DNA of 64,000 nt from Janthinobacterium lividum (GTDB lineage Bacteria; Pseudomonadota; Gammaproteobacteria; Burkholderiales; Burkholderiaceae_D), in assembly GCF_011601275.1 (NCBI RefSeq), contig NZ_JAAOLY010000006.1:62001-126000 (forward strand), in the 5' to 3' direction. A program made the translations under genes and the position numbers. A model generated the notes under the pieces. It searched no databases, was not told the DNA's origin, and saw only the letters and a list, made by a program, of their open reading frames with translations. Positions 54,916-63,872 of the stretch are shown one piece after another. Positions within the stretch are counted from its first letter, which is position 1. Every line of letters starts with the position of its first letter.

Positions 54916-56691
54916 TTAGTCTCCTCGCACCATGCCTTCGCGTCTTGGATCCGCGCCCCCAAACCAGAAATCCTTGCCATGCGCATTCAGGCGCATGATG
55001 CCCTGCAAGCCCGAGTTCTGTTCGATCACGCGCACCTCGTGGCCCATCGCCTGCAGCGCCTCGACCTGGGCGGCCGGCGCGCGGCCCTTTTCCAGTTCCG
55101 TCGGGCCGTTGCGGCTGCCGAAGTTCGGCAGGCTGATCGCCTGCTGCACGTTCAAGCCCCAGTCCATGGTGCCGACGAGGACCTTGGCGACATAATTGAT
55201 GATGGACGAGCCGCCGGGCGAACCCGTGGCCAGCACCAGCTTGTGCGTGCCCTTCTCGAACACGAGGGTGGGCGACATGGCGCTGCGCGGACGCTTGCCC
55301 GCTTCGACCCGGTTGGCGATCGGGCCGTCCGCATCGCGCGAATCGAACGAGAAATCCGTCAGCTGGTTATTCAGCAGGAAGCCGTCGACCATCTGGCGCG
55401 AGCCGAACGCGTCTTCCACGCTGGTGGTCATCGACAGACCGGCACCAAAAGCGTCGACGGCCACCAGGTGCGACGTCGACGGGCGCTGCAAGGCGTTGTC
55501 CATGCCCCACGCCACCTGCATGCCGGGCGGCGTACCTGGCAAGGCGCGGCCCATGGATTTTTCGCCGATCAGGGAAGCGCGCTGCGCCAGATAGGTTTTA
55601 TCGAGCATCGCGGCGACGCCATTCCCAGGCAGCGGCACGAAGTCCGTGTCGGCCACGTAGCGGTTGCGGTCCGCGTAGGCCAGGCGCCCCGCCTCCGAGA
55701 ACAGGTGGATCGCTTGCGCATCGAGCACGCCGTCGACGGGCGCATACGGACGGATATCCTTCACTTCCAGGATGCCCAGCATCTGCGCGATGGCGATGCC
55801 GCCCGACGACGGAGGCGGCATGCCGCACACGGTCCAGGCCTTGTAATCGCTGCAGACGGGCTCGCGCACCTTGGCCTTGTAGCCGGCGATGTCGGTCGCC
55901 GTCAGCTTGCCCGGATTGGTCGGATGCGACGCCACCTTGGCGGCGATGTCGCGCGCGATGCGGCCGTTGTAAAAGGCGTCGGCGCCGCCACGGGCGATCT
56001 CGCGCAGGGTGCGCGCCAGTTCCGGATTCTTCAGCACGTGGCCGACGGGCCAGGCCTTGCCCTCTTTGTCATAGAAATACGCGGCGGCGACAGGGTCGCG
56101 CTTCAAGGCCTGATCCCAGTTCAGCAAACCATTGAGGCGCTGGCTGACGGGAAAGCCGCCGTGCGCCAGCTTGATGGCGGGGCCGAACAGGGTCGCCCAC
56201 GGCAGCTTGCCGTGTTCCTTGTGCGCCAGTTCCAGCATGCGCAGCACGCCCGGCGCGCCCACGGAACGCCCGCCCACCACGCCCGTGGCGCGCGAGACGG
56301 GACTGCCGTCCGGATTCTGGAACAGGTGCTCATCGGCGGCGGCCGGCGCCGTTTCGCGCCCGTCGAATGCCTGCACGCCCTTGGTCGTGGAGTACAGCAG
56401 GAATGCGCCGCCGCCGATGCCCGACGATTGCGGCTCGACGAGGGTCAGTACCAGCTGCGTGGCGATGGCTGCGTCAATGGCGCTGCCGCCCTTTTTCAGC
56501 ATCTGGTAGCCGGCATCGGCAGCCAGCGGATTGGCGGCGGCGACCATGAATTTCTGCGCAGCCCAACCCGATTTTTCCGCATACGCGGTGGCGACTTCCG
56601 GCGCCTTTTGCGGCGCCTCGGCAAATACGGGACTGGCAGCGAGTGCTCCCAGCAAGGTCAGGCTCAGCGCCAGCGGCTTCAATGTGATCAT
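54916..56691 (-). CDS. ggt: Gamma-glutamyltransferase
   Basis: A periplasmic Ntn hydrolase splitting gamma-glutamyl bonds of glutathione. The 591-residue precursor has a signal peptide (MITLKPLALSLTLLGALAAS ending PVFAEA). The glutamate-binding Arg112 lies in DGRETAPAAA. The autocleavage nucleophile is Thr406 in RPSTSHLVAVD, and the late LATGSPGGSSIIN is the family's oxyanion region. Cleavage before Thr406 would give subunits of about 40 and 20 kDa. It lies about 40 bp upstream of the patatin gene. Confidence 0.95.
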   Translation of the reverse strand: MITLKPLALSLTLLGALAASPVFAEAPQKAPEVATAYAEKSGWAAQKFMVAAANPLAADAGYQMLKKGGSAIDAAIATQLVLTLVEPQSSGIGGGAFLLYSTTKGVQAFDGRETAPAAADEHLFQNPDGSPVSRATGVVGGRSVGAPGVLRMLELAHKEHGKLPWATLFGPAIKLAHGGFPVSQRLNGLLNWDQALKRDPVAAAYFYDKEGKAWPVGHVLKNPELARTLREIARGGADAFYNGRIARDIAAKVASHPTNPGKLTATDIAGYKAKVREPVCSDYKAWTVCGMPPPSSGGIAIAQMLGILEVKDIRPYAPVDGVLDAQAIHLFSEAGRLAYADRNRYVADTDFVPLPGNGVAAMLDKTYLAQRASLIGEKSMGRALPGTPPGMQVAWGMDNALQRPSTSHLVAVDAFGAGLSMTTSVEDAFGSRQMVDGFLLNNQLTDFSFDSRDADGPIANRVEAGKRPRSAMSPTLVFEKGTHKLVLATGSPGGSSIINYVAKVLVGTMDWGLNVQQAISLPNFGSRNGPTELEKGRAPAAQVEALQAMGHEVRVIEQNSGLQGIMRLNAHGKDFWFGGADPRREGMVRGD

Positions 56692-56763
56692 GCTTACTCC
56701 GGTAAAGATACCCGGGTATGCTACCTCAAATGCCGGCCACGGCGCTGCACCCTGGCCGAGGGC

Positions 56764-57522
56764 TTACTTCGGCTGCATGCGAATGGCGCCGTCCAGGCGG
56801 ATCGTCTCGCCATTGAGCATGACGTTTTCCACGATGGCTTTCACCAGCTGCGCGTATTCGCCAGGCTTGCCCAGGCGCGATGGGAACGGCACCATCTTGC
56901 CCAGCGCATCCTGCACTTCGGCCGGCATGCCCAGCAACATCGGCGTTTCGAAAATACCGGGCGCCACCGTCATCACGCGGATGCCGTTGCGCGACAGGTC
57001 GCGCGCCATCGGCAGGGTCAATCCCACGACGGCCGCCTTCGACGACGCGTAAGCCGCCTGGCCGATCTGGCCGTCGTAGGCCGCCACGGACGCCGTGTTG
57101 ATGATGACGCCGCGCTCGCCCTCAGCGGTGGCATCCTGCCTGGCCATGGCGTCGGCCGCCAGGCGGCACATATTGAAGGTGCCCACCAGGTTGATGTTGA
57201 CGACCTTCTGGAACAGGGCCAGCGGATGCGGGCCGTCCTTGCCCACGGTTTTCACGGCGGGCGCCACGCCGGCGCAGTTGACGAGGCCGCGCAAGGTGCC
57301 GAGCTTGGTCGCTGCCGCCACCACGGCCATGCCGTCTTCTTCCGACGTCACGTCGCACTGCACGAACACGCCATTCAGTTCCGCGGCCAGCGCCTGGCCC
57401 GCCTCCGTCTGCACGTCGGCCAGCACGACCTTGCCGCCCGCCGCCGTCAGCATGCGCGCCGTGGCCGCGCCCAAGCCCGATGCGCCGCCCGTGATGATGA
57501 ATACATTGTCTTGAATCTGCAT
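56764..57522 (-). CDS. SDR family 3-hydroxyacyl-CoA dehydrogenase (type-2-like)
   Basis: A 252-residue short-chain dehydrogenase like 3-hydroxyacyl-CoA / 3-hydroxy-2-methylbutyryl-CoA dehydrogenases: start FIITGGASGLGAATARMLTA, LRGLVNCAGVAPAVKTVGKD, IINTASVAAYDGQIGQAAYA with the YASSK catalytic pair, and APGIFETPMLLGMPAEVQDA. The last segments match the type-2 subgroup. A LiuR-type palindrome upstream supports a role in branched-chain amino-acid or fatty-acid catabolism. Single-gene unit. Confidence 0.92.
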   Translation of the reverse strand: MQIQDNVFIITGGASGLGAATARMLTAAGGKVVLADVQTEAGQALAAELNGVFVQCDVTSEEDGMAVVAAATKLGTLRGLVNCAGVAPAVKTVGKDGPHPLALFQKVVNINLVGTFNMCRLAADAMARQDATAEGERGVIINTASVAAYDGQIGQAAYASSKAAVVGLTLPMARDLSRNGIRVMTVAPGIFETPMLLGMPAEVQDALGKMVPFPSRLGKPGEYAQLVKAIVENVMLNGETIRLDGAIRMQPK

Positions 57523-57582
57523 GAAATCTCCTGAGTGATAAGGGCCGTGTTCCCGGCGCCTGATGGTTACATGGTGCCATAG

Positions 57583-57602
57583 TTACGTTTACGTAAACGT
57601 AA
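57583..57602. promoter_or_regulatory. LiuR-like palindromic operator
   Basis: TTACGTTTACGTAAACGTAA is perfectly self-complementary over 20 bp and lies about 60 bp upstream of the dehydrogenase start. The ACGTAAACG core resembles sites of MerR-family LiuR regulators of branched-chain amino-acid degradation, as I recall them. Confidence 0.6.
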
Positions 57603-57671
57603 TGTCGGCGACAATTGTAGCCATTTTTGAGCGCACCGCGCGAAAACTTGCAGGGCCAGCCTATGGCAGAG

Positions 57672-58109
57672 CTAAAAACACTGGATGAAAGCGCCATTGC
57701 GGTGGCAGATGCGCCCGTTGGCGTCGAGCGTGGCGTTGCCCGCGCCGTTGTAGCGCACGCCGGCAGCATCGCGGCAACCGCCCGTGTCGCAGGCGCCGAT
57801 GGGCTGCGGCGCACGGGGCATGGGCACGGCCGGGCTGGGCGGCAGGGGCGCCATGGGTACGACGGGAGGCGCAGGCTGGGCCGGCATGCGGCCGATCACC
57901 TGCGTCACGGAACGGCGCGGCTGCACGGGCGGCGCCGGGCGGCATGGTTCCTCCAGCAGCTTGCCGCTGTCACGCGGGTCGAGCTGGCATACGGGCAAAG
58001 GTTCAGGCAAGGATTCGGCGGGCGCCGGCGGCTCCTGCGACCAAGCATGGCCGCCAGCGAGCAACACGGCGCAGGCTAGTCCCGGTATCGCTTTTTTCAT
58101 CGTCTTCAT
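57672..58109 (-). CDS. Secreted proline-rich protein of unknown function
   Basis: A 145-residue exported protein; the ATG at 58109 follows GGAGAGGCGGC. It has a signal peptide (MKKAIPGLACAVLLAGGHAW), then a stretch of some 70 residues very rich in proline (QPAPPVVPMAPLPPSPAVPM). A compact cysteine-containing end follows: GACDTGGCRDAAGVRYNGAG and ICHRNGAFIQCF, with four Cys that could form two disulfides. I do not recognise the protein. The GC-DTGGC end has the look of a small conserved module. Confidence 0.7.
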   Translation of the reverse strand: MKTMKKAIPGLACAVLLAGGHAWSQEPPAPAESLPEPLPVCQLDPRDSGKLLEEPCRPAPPVQPRRSVTQVIGRMPAQPAPPVVPMAPLPPSPAVPMPRAPQPIGACDTGGCRDAAGVRYNGAGNATLDANGRICHRNGAFIQCF

Positions 58110-58270
58110 GCCGCCTCTCCAAGCATCGATCTCATGGCGTTCATTATTGGCACACGCCGTGACAGATGCCAGCGCGCGTAACAATTTCTCACGCTTGTAG
58201 CTGCCGTGCACATGCTGCAACGGTGTTTTATTTCCTTTCAGCACTTTCCTTCTTGCCAGGATAGCATTAC

Positions 58271-58289
58271 AATAAGAACGATTCTTATT
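58271..58289 (+). promoter_or_regulatory. Fur box upstream of the TonB receptor
   Basis: AATAAGAA-CGA-TTCTTATT is a 19-bp sequence with perfect 8-bp half-sites, followed by CTCATT. It lies about 100 nt upstream of the receptor start and resembles a Fur box; iron repression is inferred. Confidence 0.7.
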
Positions 58290-58390
58290 CTCATTGGCAG
58301 AATGGGAGCGCAGTTTATTGCATTTTCAATCATTCATACCCGAGCCACCCGGAAGGCAGCCAGGAAAAAACAACATCCGGAAAGTTCACC

Positions 58391-60460
58391 ATGACCAAGC
58401 GCAGTCCCGCCTTCGCAACCCTTGCAGCCCCCGCCGCCACTCCCGCCCGCTCCCGCCATTGCGCCGCCCTGCTCCTGCCCTGCCTGCTGTCCTTGGCCGT
58501 CAGCAGCGCCTGGGCCGAAGGCAATGTAGCCGCCGACCCGACCATGAACACGGTGGTGGTCACCGCGTCCGGCACGGCCATCGACATCAAGGATGCGCCG
58601 GCCAGCATCAGCGTCATCACGCGCGAGGAAATCGAGCGCCAGCCCGTATATGACCTCAATACCCTGCTGCGCCGCATCCCCGGCGTGACGGGCGGCACCA
58701 GCCCCGTGGGCGAAGAGTCGAAGATCAAGCTGCGCGGCCTGCCCGACAAATACACCTTGATCCTCGTCGACGGCAAGCGCGTGGGCAGCTCGGCCGACAC
58801 GGCTTACCGTCCCGACCTGGGCCGCCAGGACTTGAACTGGATTTCGCCCGACATGATCGAACGCATCGAAGTGGTACGCGGACCCATGTCCTCGCTGTAT
58901 GGTTCGGATGCCATGGGCGGCGTGATCAACATCATCACGCGCAAGGTGCCGGGCAAGTGGAACGGTTCGGCCACGGCCAACTACACGCAGCCGCAAGACA
59001 GCGGCCGCGGCACGGCGCACCAGCTGGGCGTGAACCTGGCAGGTCCCCTGTCGGACACGGTCGGCATGCGCCTGGGCATGGGCCAGACGCGCCAGAATCC
59101 CGATGAAAAAGCCATCGGCAAATCGGGCGGCATCGGCGGCGAACGCAACCAGACTGTCACGGGCCAGCTGAGCTGGGCGCTGGACAAGAAGCAGAACCTG
59201 ACGCTGGACGCCAGCTACGGCAAGCAGCAATCGACGGATTCGACCACGCTCGACGCGGACGGCTACCCGCTGTTCGGCGCCTGGGGCGCGAGCAAGCTGA
59301 TACGCAAGAGCGCCAGCATCGGCTATGAAGGCCGCTGGGACTTCGGCAAGGCCATGGTCAACCTGTACCACAACGATTTCGACAACGAAGTCGTCGGCAC
59401 GGTGGCCAAATCCAAGGACAGCACCCTCGACGCCAGCCTGGAAAAACGGGTCGGCTGGGGCGGCATCGAGCAAATGCTGGTGATGGGCGGCCAGTGGAAA
59501 CACCAGGAACTGACGAACACGGATACCATCGGCACCATCCCCACCGATTACCTGGGCAACCCCGTCAGCGGCGCCACCCTGTCCGGCACCACCTCGGCCC
59601 TGTTCGCGGAAGACCAGCTGTTCCTGCGCGACAACCTGACAGCCACGGCCGGCCTGCGCCTCGACCACCACAGCAAGTTCGGCAACCACTACAGTCCGCG
59701 CCTGTACCTGGTGTACCACCCTGCCCCCGCCTGGACCATCAAGGGCGGCGTGTCGCAAGGCTTCCGCGCCCCGAGCCTGAAGGAAAACTCGCCGGCGGCG
59801 GCCACGCAGTCGGGTGGACGCGGTTGCGGCAGCCTGAAACCCCTGGGCTACATCACGGGCGGCTGCTACATGGCCGGCAATGCGGACTTGAAGCCAGAAA
59901 CGAGCACGGCCGGCGAGATTGGCGTGGCGTGGGAACAAAATGGCTGGGACGTGGGCGTGACGTACTTCCACACGGATTTCAAGAACAAGATCGACTACGC
60001 GCCGCTGGGCTTTTACCAGAAGCAGTGGTGGACCAAGATGACGAATATCCAGAAAGCGCGCACCAGCGGCGTGGAAGCGACGGCCACCGTCCCGCTGACG
60101 AAAAACCTGAACTGGCGTAACAACGTGACCTACATGGCGGAAGCGAAGAACTTGACGACGGGCGCCAACCTGCTGTCGACGCCGAAGCTGTCGTGGTACT
60201 CGGCGCTGGGCTGGCAAGTCAACGACCAGCTGTTCGGCGAAGTATCGGCCCAGTACACGGGCAAGGAACTCGATGCCGGCCAGGCTGCCAACAAGGCCTA
60301 CACCATCGTCGACACGGTCGTGTCGTACAAGGTCACGCCCCAGTGGACCGTGCGCGGCGGCGTGGAAAACCTGTTCAAGAAAGGCCCTCTGGCCGATGGA
60401 CTGGTCGACTATTATGTGCCGGGACGGCGCATGTTCGTCGGTTTGACATCGCGCTTCTAA
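58391..60460 (+). CDS. TonB-dependent siderophore/iron receptor
   Basis: A 689-residue outer-membrane receptor importing a metal chelate. The signal peptide ends SSAWAEGN, and the TonB box region is NTVVVTASG. The plug domain shows APASISVITREEIERQPVYD, LRRIPGVTGG, KIKLRGLPDKYTLILVDGKR and GPMSSLYGSDAMGGVINIIT. The barrel ends at the terminal Phe (MFVGLTSRF), with GFRAPSLKENSP before it. The ATG at 58391 follows GGAAAGTTCACC. It resembles FepA/IrgA/BfrA-type receptors; the ligand is unknown. It stops overlapping the convergent lipoprotein gene. Confidence 0.94.
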   Translation: MTKRSPAFATLAAPAATPARSRHCAALLLPCLLSLAVSSAWAEGNVAADPTMNTVVVTASGTAIDIKDAPASISVITREEIERQPVYDLNTLLRRIPGVTGGTSPVGEESKIKLRGLPDKYTLILVDGKRVGSSADTAYRPDLGRQDLNWISPDMIERIEVVRGPMSSLYGSDAMGGVINIITRKVPGKWNGSATANYTQPQDSGRGTAHQLGVNLAGPLSDTVGMRLGMGQTRQNPDEKAIGKSGGIGGERNQTVTGQLSWALDKKQNLTLDASYGKQQSTDSTTLDADGYPLFGAWGASKLIRKSASIGYEGRWDFGKAMVNLYHNDFDNEVVGTVAKSKDSTLDASLEKRVGWGGIEQMLVMGGQWKHQELTNTDTIGTIPTDYLGNPVSGATLSGTTSALFAEDQLFLRDNLTATAGLRLDHHSKFGNHYSPRLYLVYHPAPAWTIKGGVSQGFRAPSLKENSPAAATQSGGRGCGSLKPLGYITGGCYMAGNADLKPETSTAGEIGVAWEQNGWDVGVTYFHTDFKNKIDYAPLGFYQKQWWTKMTNIQKARTSGVEATATVPLTKNLNWRNNVTYMAEAKNLTTGANLLSTPKLSWYSALGWQVNDQLFGEVSAQYTGKELDAGQAANKAYTIVDTVVSYKVTPQWTVRGGVENLFKKGPLADGLVDYYVPGRRMFVGLTSRF

Positions 60461-60957
60461 TAGCGGGGCGGCGGCGTATCGGGCGGCGGCGTGGCGGCAT
60501 TGGCCGGCACGCTGCCCAGCATCTGCCCGGCCACGGGCACCTTGTGGCCGCTCGCGTACATGCATTGCTGGTAGGTGTAGTCATAGCGGCGCTGCATGCC
60601 ATACGCGGAACTGTCGGCCGCGCCCGTGCCGGCCAGCGCGCCAAAGACCAGACCCGTGCCGGCACCCACGCCGGCGCCATGGCCGCCATCGATGGCGGCG
60701 CCAGCCACCGCGCCCAGCAAGGTGCCCAGGGCCGCACTGCGCACGCCGCTGTCGGCTGCGGCCTGCTGGGCCGAACTGCCGCCCAGCTGCGCCTGCGCAT
60801 AACCGCGGCAACTGGCGTCATCGCCCTGGAATTGCGCGAAACTCTTGCCCGTGCCGGGCAACACCATGGCCGATGGCCCTTGCGGCATCACCGTGCATGC
60901 CGCCAGCACAAGGGGCGCCAGTACGCTCCCACACACTGCGCCTGTTTTCCCGTTCAT
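60457..60957 (-). CDS. Glycine-zipper lipoprotein
   Basis: A 166-residue lipoprotein. The ATG at 60957 follows GCGAGGTGCGAC, replacing a much longer shadow frame. The lipobox is VLAAC. A conserved SFAQFQGDDASCRGYAQAQL block is followed by a Gly/Ala zipper (GTLLGAVAGAAIDGGHGAGV and GTGLVFGALAGTGA) and a C-terminal YDYTYQQCMYASGHKVP. The layout matches DUF/YMGG-like glycine-zipper envelope lipoproteins of unknown role. Two conserved Cys outside the lipobox may form a disulfide. Confidence 0.8.
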   Translation of the reverse strand: MNGKTGAVCGSVLAPLVLAACTVMPQGPSAMVLPGTGKSFAQFQGDDASCRGYAQAQLGGSSAQQAAADSGVRSAALGTLLGAVAGAAIDGGHGAGVGAGTGLVFGALAGTGAADSSAYGMQRRYDYTYQQCMYASGHKVPVAGQMLGSVPANAATPPPDTPPPRY

Positions 60958-60971
60958 GTCGCACCTCGCCT

Positions 60972-61394
60972 TCAGCGCACACTGCCCGGCGCCACAGCGC
61001 GCCACGGCAGCGTGCAACTTGTCACGTAGGGATAATAGCCTTGCGGCTGACGGCAGTAGTACCACATCGGCGCCGTCGGCACCCCGCCCTGCTCGACATA
61101 CATGGGCGGCGCGACGGGCAGCGGCTGCACCACGACCGTGCGTCCGTACGGATGGCGGTACCACGGGTCGCCGTACCAGCCCGGCCCGTAGCCCCAGCTC
61201 GAATCCAGCCACACCCCCACATGCGAGCGGCCATGGAAATGGCCGTGCCCGTGATGGCCATGGTGGCCGTGAAAGCCGTGTCCACCGTGCCGGCCATGTC
61301 CGCCGGGATCGGCCCAGGCGCTGCCGGCCAGCGCCAGCCCCACCGCCACGGCCAGCCCCCGCATCAGCCAGCGCCGTTTGTTCTCCTTGTCCAT
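60972..61394 (-). CDS. Secreted His/Gly-rich protein of unknown function
   Basis: A 140-residue exported protein with signal peptide MRGLAVAVGLALAGSAWADP, a very His-rich block (HGHHGHHGHGHFHGRSH within residues 33-58), then an aromatic Trp/Tyr/Pro-rich body (YGPGWYGDPWYRHPYG) and two Cys near the end. The His block could bind Cu, Ni or Zn, which would fit a neighbouring metal-uptake receptor, but there is no direct evidence. It precedes the glycine-zipper lipoprotein gene by 14 bp on the same strand, so the two may be cotranscribed. Confidence 0.72.
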   Translation of the reverse strand: MDKENKRRWLMRGLAVAVGLALAGSAWADPGGHGRHGGHGFHGHHGHHGHGHFHGRSHVGVWLDSSWGYGPGWYGDPWYRHPYGRTVVVQPLPVAPPMYVEQGGVPTAPMWYYCRQPQGYYPYVTSCTLPWRAVAPGSVR

Positions 61395-61522
61395 GATGCC
61401 TCCTGCTGCCTGAAGTGACTTCCTTCATTATTGGCAGGCGGCTGGCGCAGGCAAGGCGCTGTAACATTTGCTCACTTTTGATACGCGCAAGATATGGAAG
61501 CCAGGAAATTTTGACAGCCCCA

Positions 61523-61557
61523 ACGTCAAACAGCCCCGTGACAGGGCTGTTTGACGT
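61523..61557 (-). terminator. Strong hairpin downstream of the pyrophosphatase
   Basis: A 14-bp perfect stem (61523-61536 with 61544-61557, 7-nt loop) starts 12 nt after the stop codon. The minus-strand sequence beyond it lacks a real T-tract (only a weak AAAATTTC), so it may stabilise the 3' end as well as end transcription. Confidence 0.6.
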
Positions 61558-61569
61558 GAAACGGAGGGT

Positions 61570-63693
61570 TTATTGCGCCGGCAAGCTTTGCACGGGTGTG
61601 GCCGGCGCCAGGATGGGCGGCACGGGCGCGTGGATCGGTGCCGGAGCCTTGACCGCCAGCCAGCCCGTGGCCGGCAGCAACGGCACCAGCAGCAGGGCCA
61701 CGATATTGATGATCTTGATCAAGGGGTTCACTGCCGGACCGGCCGTGTCCTTGTACGGGTCGCCCACCGTGTCGCCCGTGACGGCCGCCTTGTGCGCATC
61801 GGACCCCTTGCCGCCGAAGTGACCATCCTCGATGTATTTCTTCGCATTGTCCCAGGCGCCGCCGCCCGTGGTCATGGAGATGGCCACGAACAGGCCCGTG
61901 ACGATGGTCCCCATCAGCAGGCCGCCCAGGGCCGCTGGCCCCAGCAGCATGCCCACGACGATGGGCACCACCACGGGTAACAGCGAGGGCACGATCATTT
62001 CACGGATGGCCGACGCCGTCAGCATGTCGACGGCCTTGTCGTATTCGGGCCGCGCCGTGCCTTCCATGATGCCCTTGATGTCGCGGAACTGCCGGCGCAC
62101 CTCGACCACCACGGCGCCGGCCGCGCGGCCCACGGCTTCCATCGCCATGGCGCCGAACAGGTAGGGAATGAGGCCGCCGATGAACAGGCCCACGATGACC
62201 ATGGGGTTCGACAGATCGAAGGTGATGTGCTGGCCCACGGATTCGAGCGCATGCGTGTAGTCGGCAAACAGCACCAGTGCGGCCAAGCCGGCAGAGCCGA
62301 TGGCATAGCCCTTGGTGACGGCCTTGGTCGTGTTGCCAACGGCGTCCAGCGGATCGGTAATGGCGCGCACGGAATCGGGCAAGCCCGACATTTCCGCAAT
62401 GCCGCCCGCGTTGTCCGTGATGGGACCATACGCGTCGAGCGCGACGATGATGCCCGCCATCGACAGCATCGACGTGGCCGCAATGGCGATGCCGTACAGG
62501 CCCGCCAACTGGTACGAGACGAGGATGGCGATGCAGACGGCCAGCACCGGATACGCGGTGGACTTCATCGACACGCCCAGGCCGGCGATGATGTTGGTGC
62601 CGTGGCCCGTCGTCGACGCTTCGGCGATGTGGCGCACGGGCTTGAAGTCCGTGCCCGTGTAGTACTCGGTGATGTACACCATCAGCCCCGTGAGGACGAT
62701 GCCGACGACGGTCGCGCCCAGCATCTTGTAGCGCATCGCGTCATCGGGCCACAGCAGCCACGTGACGACGGCAAAGCCGACCAGCGACAGGCCGGCTGCC
62801 CACCACAGGCCCGTGTACAGGGCTGACATGATCTTCTTGCCGGGCGCCGTCTTGACCATCGAGCAGCCGACAATGGAAGCGAGGATGGACACGGCGCCCA
62901 GCAGCAGCGGATAGATGATGGCCGTGCTACTCGCCTCGGCCATCAGCAAGGCCCCCAGCAGCATGGTGGCGATCAGCGTCACGACATAGGTCTCGAACAG
63001 GTCGGCCGCCATGCCGGCGCAGTCGCCCACGTTGTCGCCCACGTTGTCGGCGATGACGGCCGGGTTGCGCGGATCGTCCTCGGGTATGCCCGCCTCGACC
63101 TTGCCCACCAGATCCGCGCCCACGTCGGCGCCCTTGGTGAAGATGCCGCCGCCGAGCCGCGCGAAGATGGAAATGAGCGAAGCGCCGAAGGCCAGGCCGA
63201 TCAGCGGCTTGATCAAATCATGCTGGGTCAGGCCGGGCGCGCCCGTCGTCACCAGCAGCCAGTAGAACAGGGTCACGCCCAGCAGGCCCAGTCCGACGAC
63301 CAGCATGCCGGTAATCGCCCCGCCCTTGAAAGCCACGTTCAGCGCCTGGTTGATGCCCAGGGTGGCCGCCTGCGCCGTGCGCACATTGGCCCGCACGGAG
63401 ACATTCATGCCGATGAAGCCGCAGGCGCCCGACAGCACGGCGCCGATCAAAAAGCCCAGCGCCGTGTGCAGGCCAAGCAGCAGATAGATGGCGATCAGGA
63501 GCACCACGCCGACGATGGCGATGGTGCGGTACTGGCGCGCCAGGTAGGCGGCCGCGCCCTGCTGGATGGCCAGCGCGATTTCCTGCATGCGCGCATTGCC
63601 GGGATCCTGCCTCAGGATCCAGCTGCGCGACACCAGACCGTAAATGACTGCGACCACGCCGCAGGCTACCGCAAACCACAAACTGGCTGCCAT
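61570..63693 (-). CDS. hppA: Membrane-bound proton-translocating pyrophosphatase (K+-independent type)
   Basis: A 707-residue inner-membrane pump hydrolysing PPi, with about sixteen helices. The active-site loop is [20 protein letters not shown], with [20 protein letters not shown] and [19 protein letters not shown]. The marker position [10 protein letters not shown] has Lys (K+-dependent enzymes have Ala), so this is the K+-independent, H+-type form by the usual rule. An unusual extra tail of about 25 residues, rich in Pro/Ala ([20 protein letters not shown]), follows the last helix. ATG 63693; a single-gene unit. Confidence 0.94.
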   Translation of the reverse strand: MAASLWFAVACGVVAVIYGLVSRSWILRQDPGNARMQEIALAIQQGAAAYLARQYRTIAIVGVVLLIAIYLLLGLHTALGFLIGAVLSGACGFIGMNVSVRANVRTAQAATLGINQALNVAFKGGAITGMLVVGLGLLGVTLFYWLLVTTGAPGLTQHDLIKPLIGLAFGASLISIFARLGGGIFTKGADVGADLVGKVEAGIPEDDPRNPAVIADNVGDNVGDCAGMAADLFETYVVTLIATMLLGALLMAEASSTAIIYPLLLGAVSILASIVGCSMVKTAPGKKIMSALYTGLWWAAGLSLVGFAVVTWLLWPDDAMRYKMLGATVVGIVLTGLMVYITEYYTGTDFKPVRHIAEASTTGHGTNIIAGLGVSMKSTAYPVLAVCIAILVSYQLAGLYGIAIAATSMLSMAGIIVALDAYGPITDNAGGIAEMSGLPDSVRAITDPLDAVGNTTKAVTKGYAIGSAGLAALVLFADYTHALESVGQHITFDLSNPMVIVGLFIGGLIPYLFGAMAMEAVGRAAGAVVVEVRRQFRDIKGIMEGTARPEYDKAVDMLTASAIREMIVPSLLPVVVPIVVGMLLGPAALGGLLMGTIVTGLFVAISMTTGGGAWDNAKKYIEDGHFGGKGSDAHKAAVTGDTVGDPYKDTAGPAVNPLIKIINIVALLLVPLLPATGWLAVKAPAPIHAPVPPILAPATPVQSLPAQ

Positions 63694-63837
63694 ATCGTCC
63701 CCTTCTGTTTTTATCCGACGTCATTGCCAACAGCTGCAGACCGCACCGGGTAGGCACGCGCAGCCAGGAAAACACGACCTGCAAAAAAACTGAACCACGA
63801 AAACGATACGGCGCCCGCATGAAGCGCGGGCACAAAA

Positions 63838-63861
63838 AAAGCGGACACTCAGGTCCGCTTT
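63838..63861 (-). terminator. Rho-independent terminator of the right-edge gene
   Basis: AAAGCGGAC pairs with GTCCGCTTT (9 bp, 6-nt loop). The minus strand continues into a T-tract of seven from the stem end. It lies 11 nt after the stop codon at 63873. Confidence 0.85.
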
Positions 63862-63872
63862 TCAAACACTGC

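Noticed and set aside
54904-57534. 876-codon plus-strand open frame
   Set aside because: Antisense to gamma-glutamyltransferase and a dehydrogenase, both with catalytic motifs.
58334-60565. 743-codon minus-strand open frame
   Set aside because: Antisense to the TonB receptor, which has signal peptide, plug and terminal Phe.
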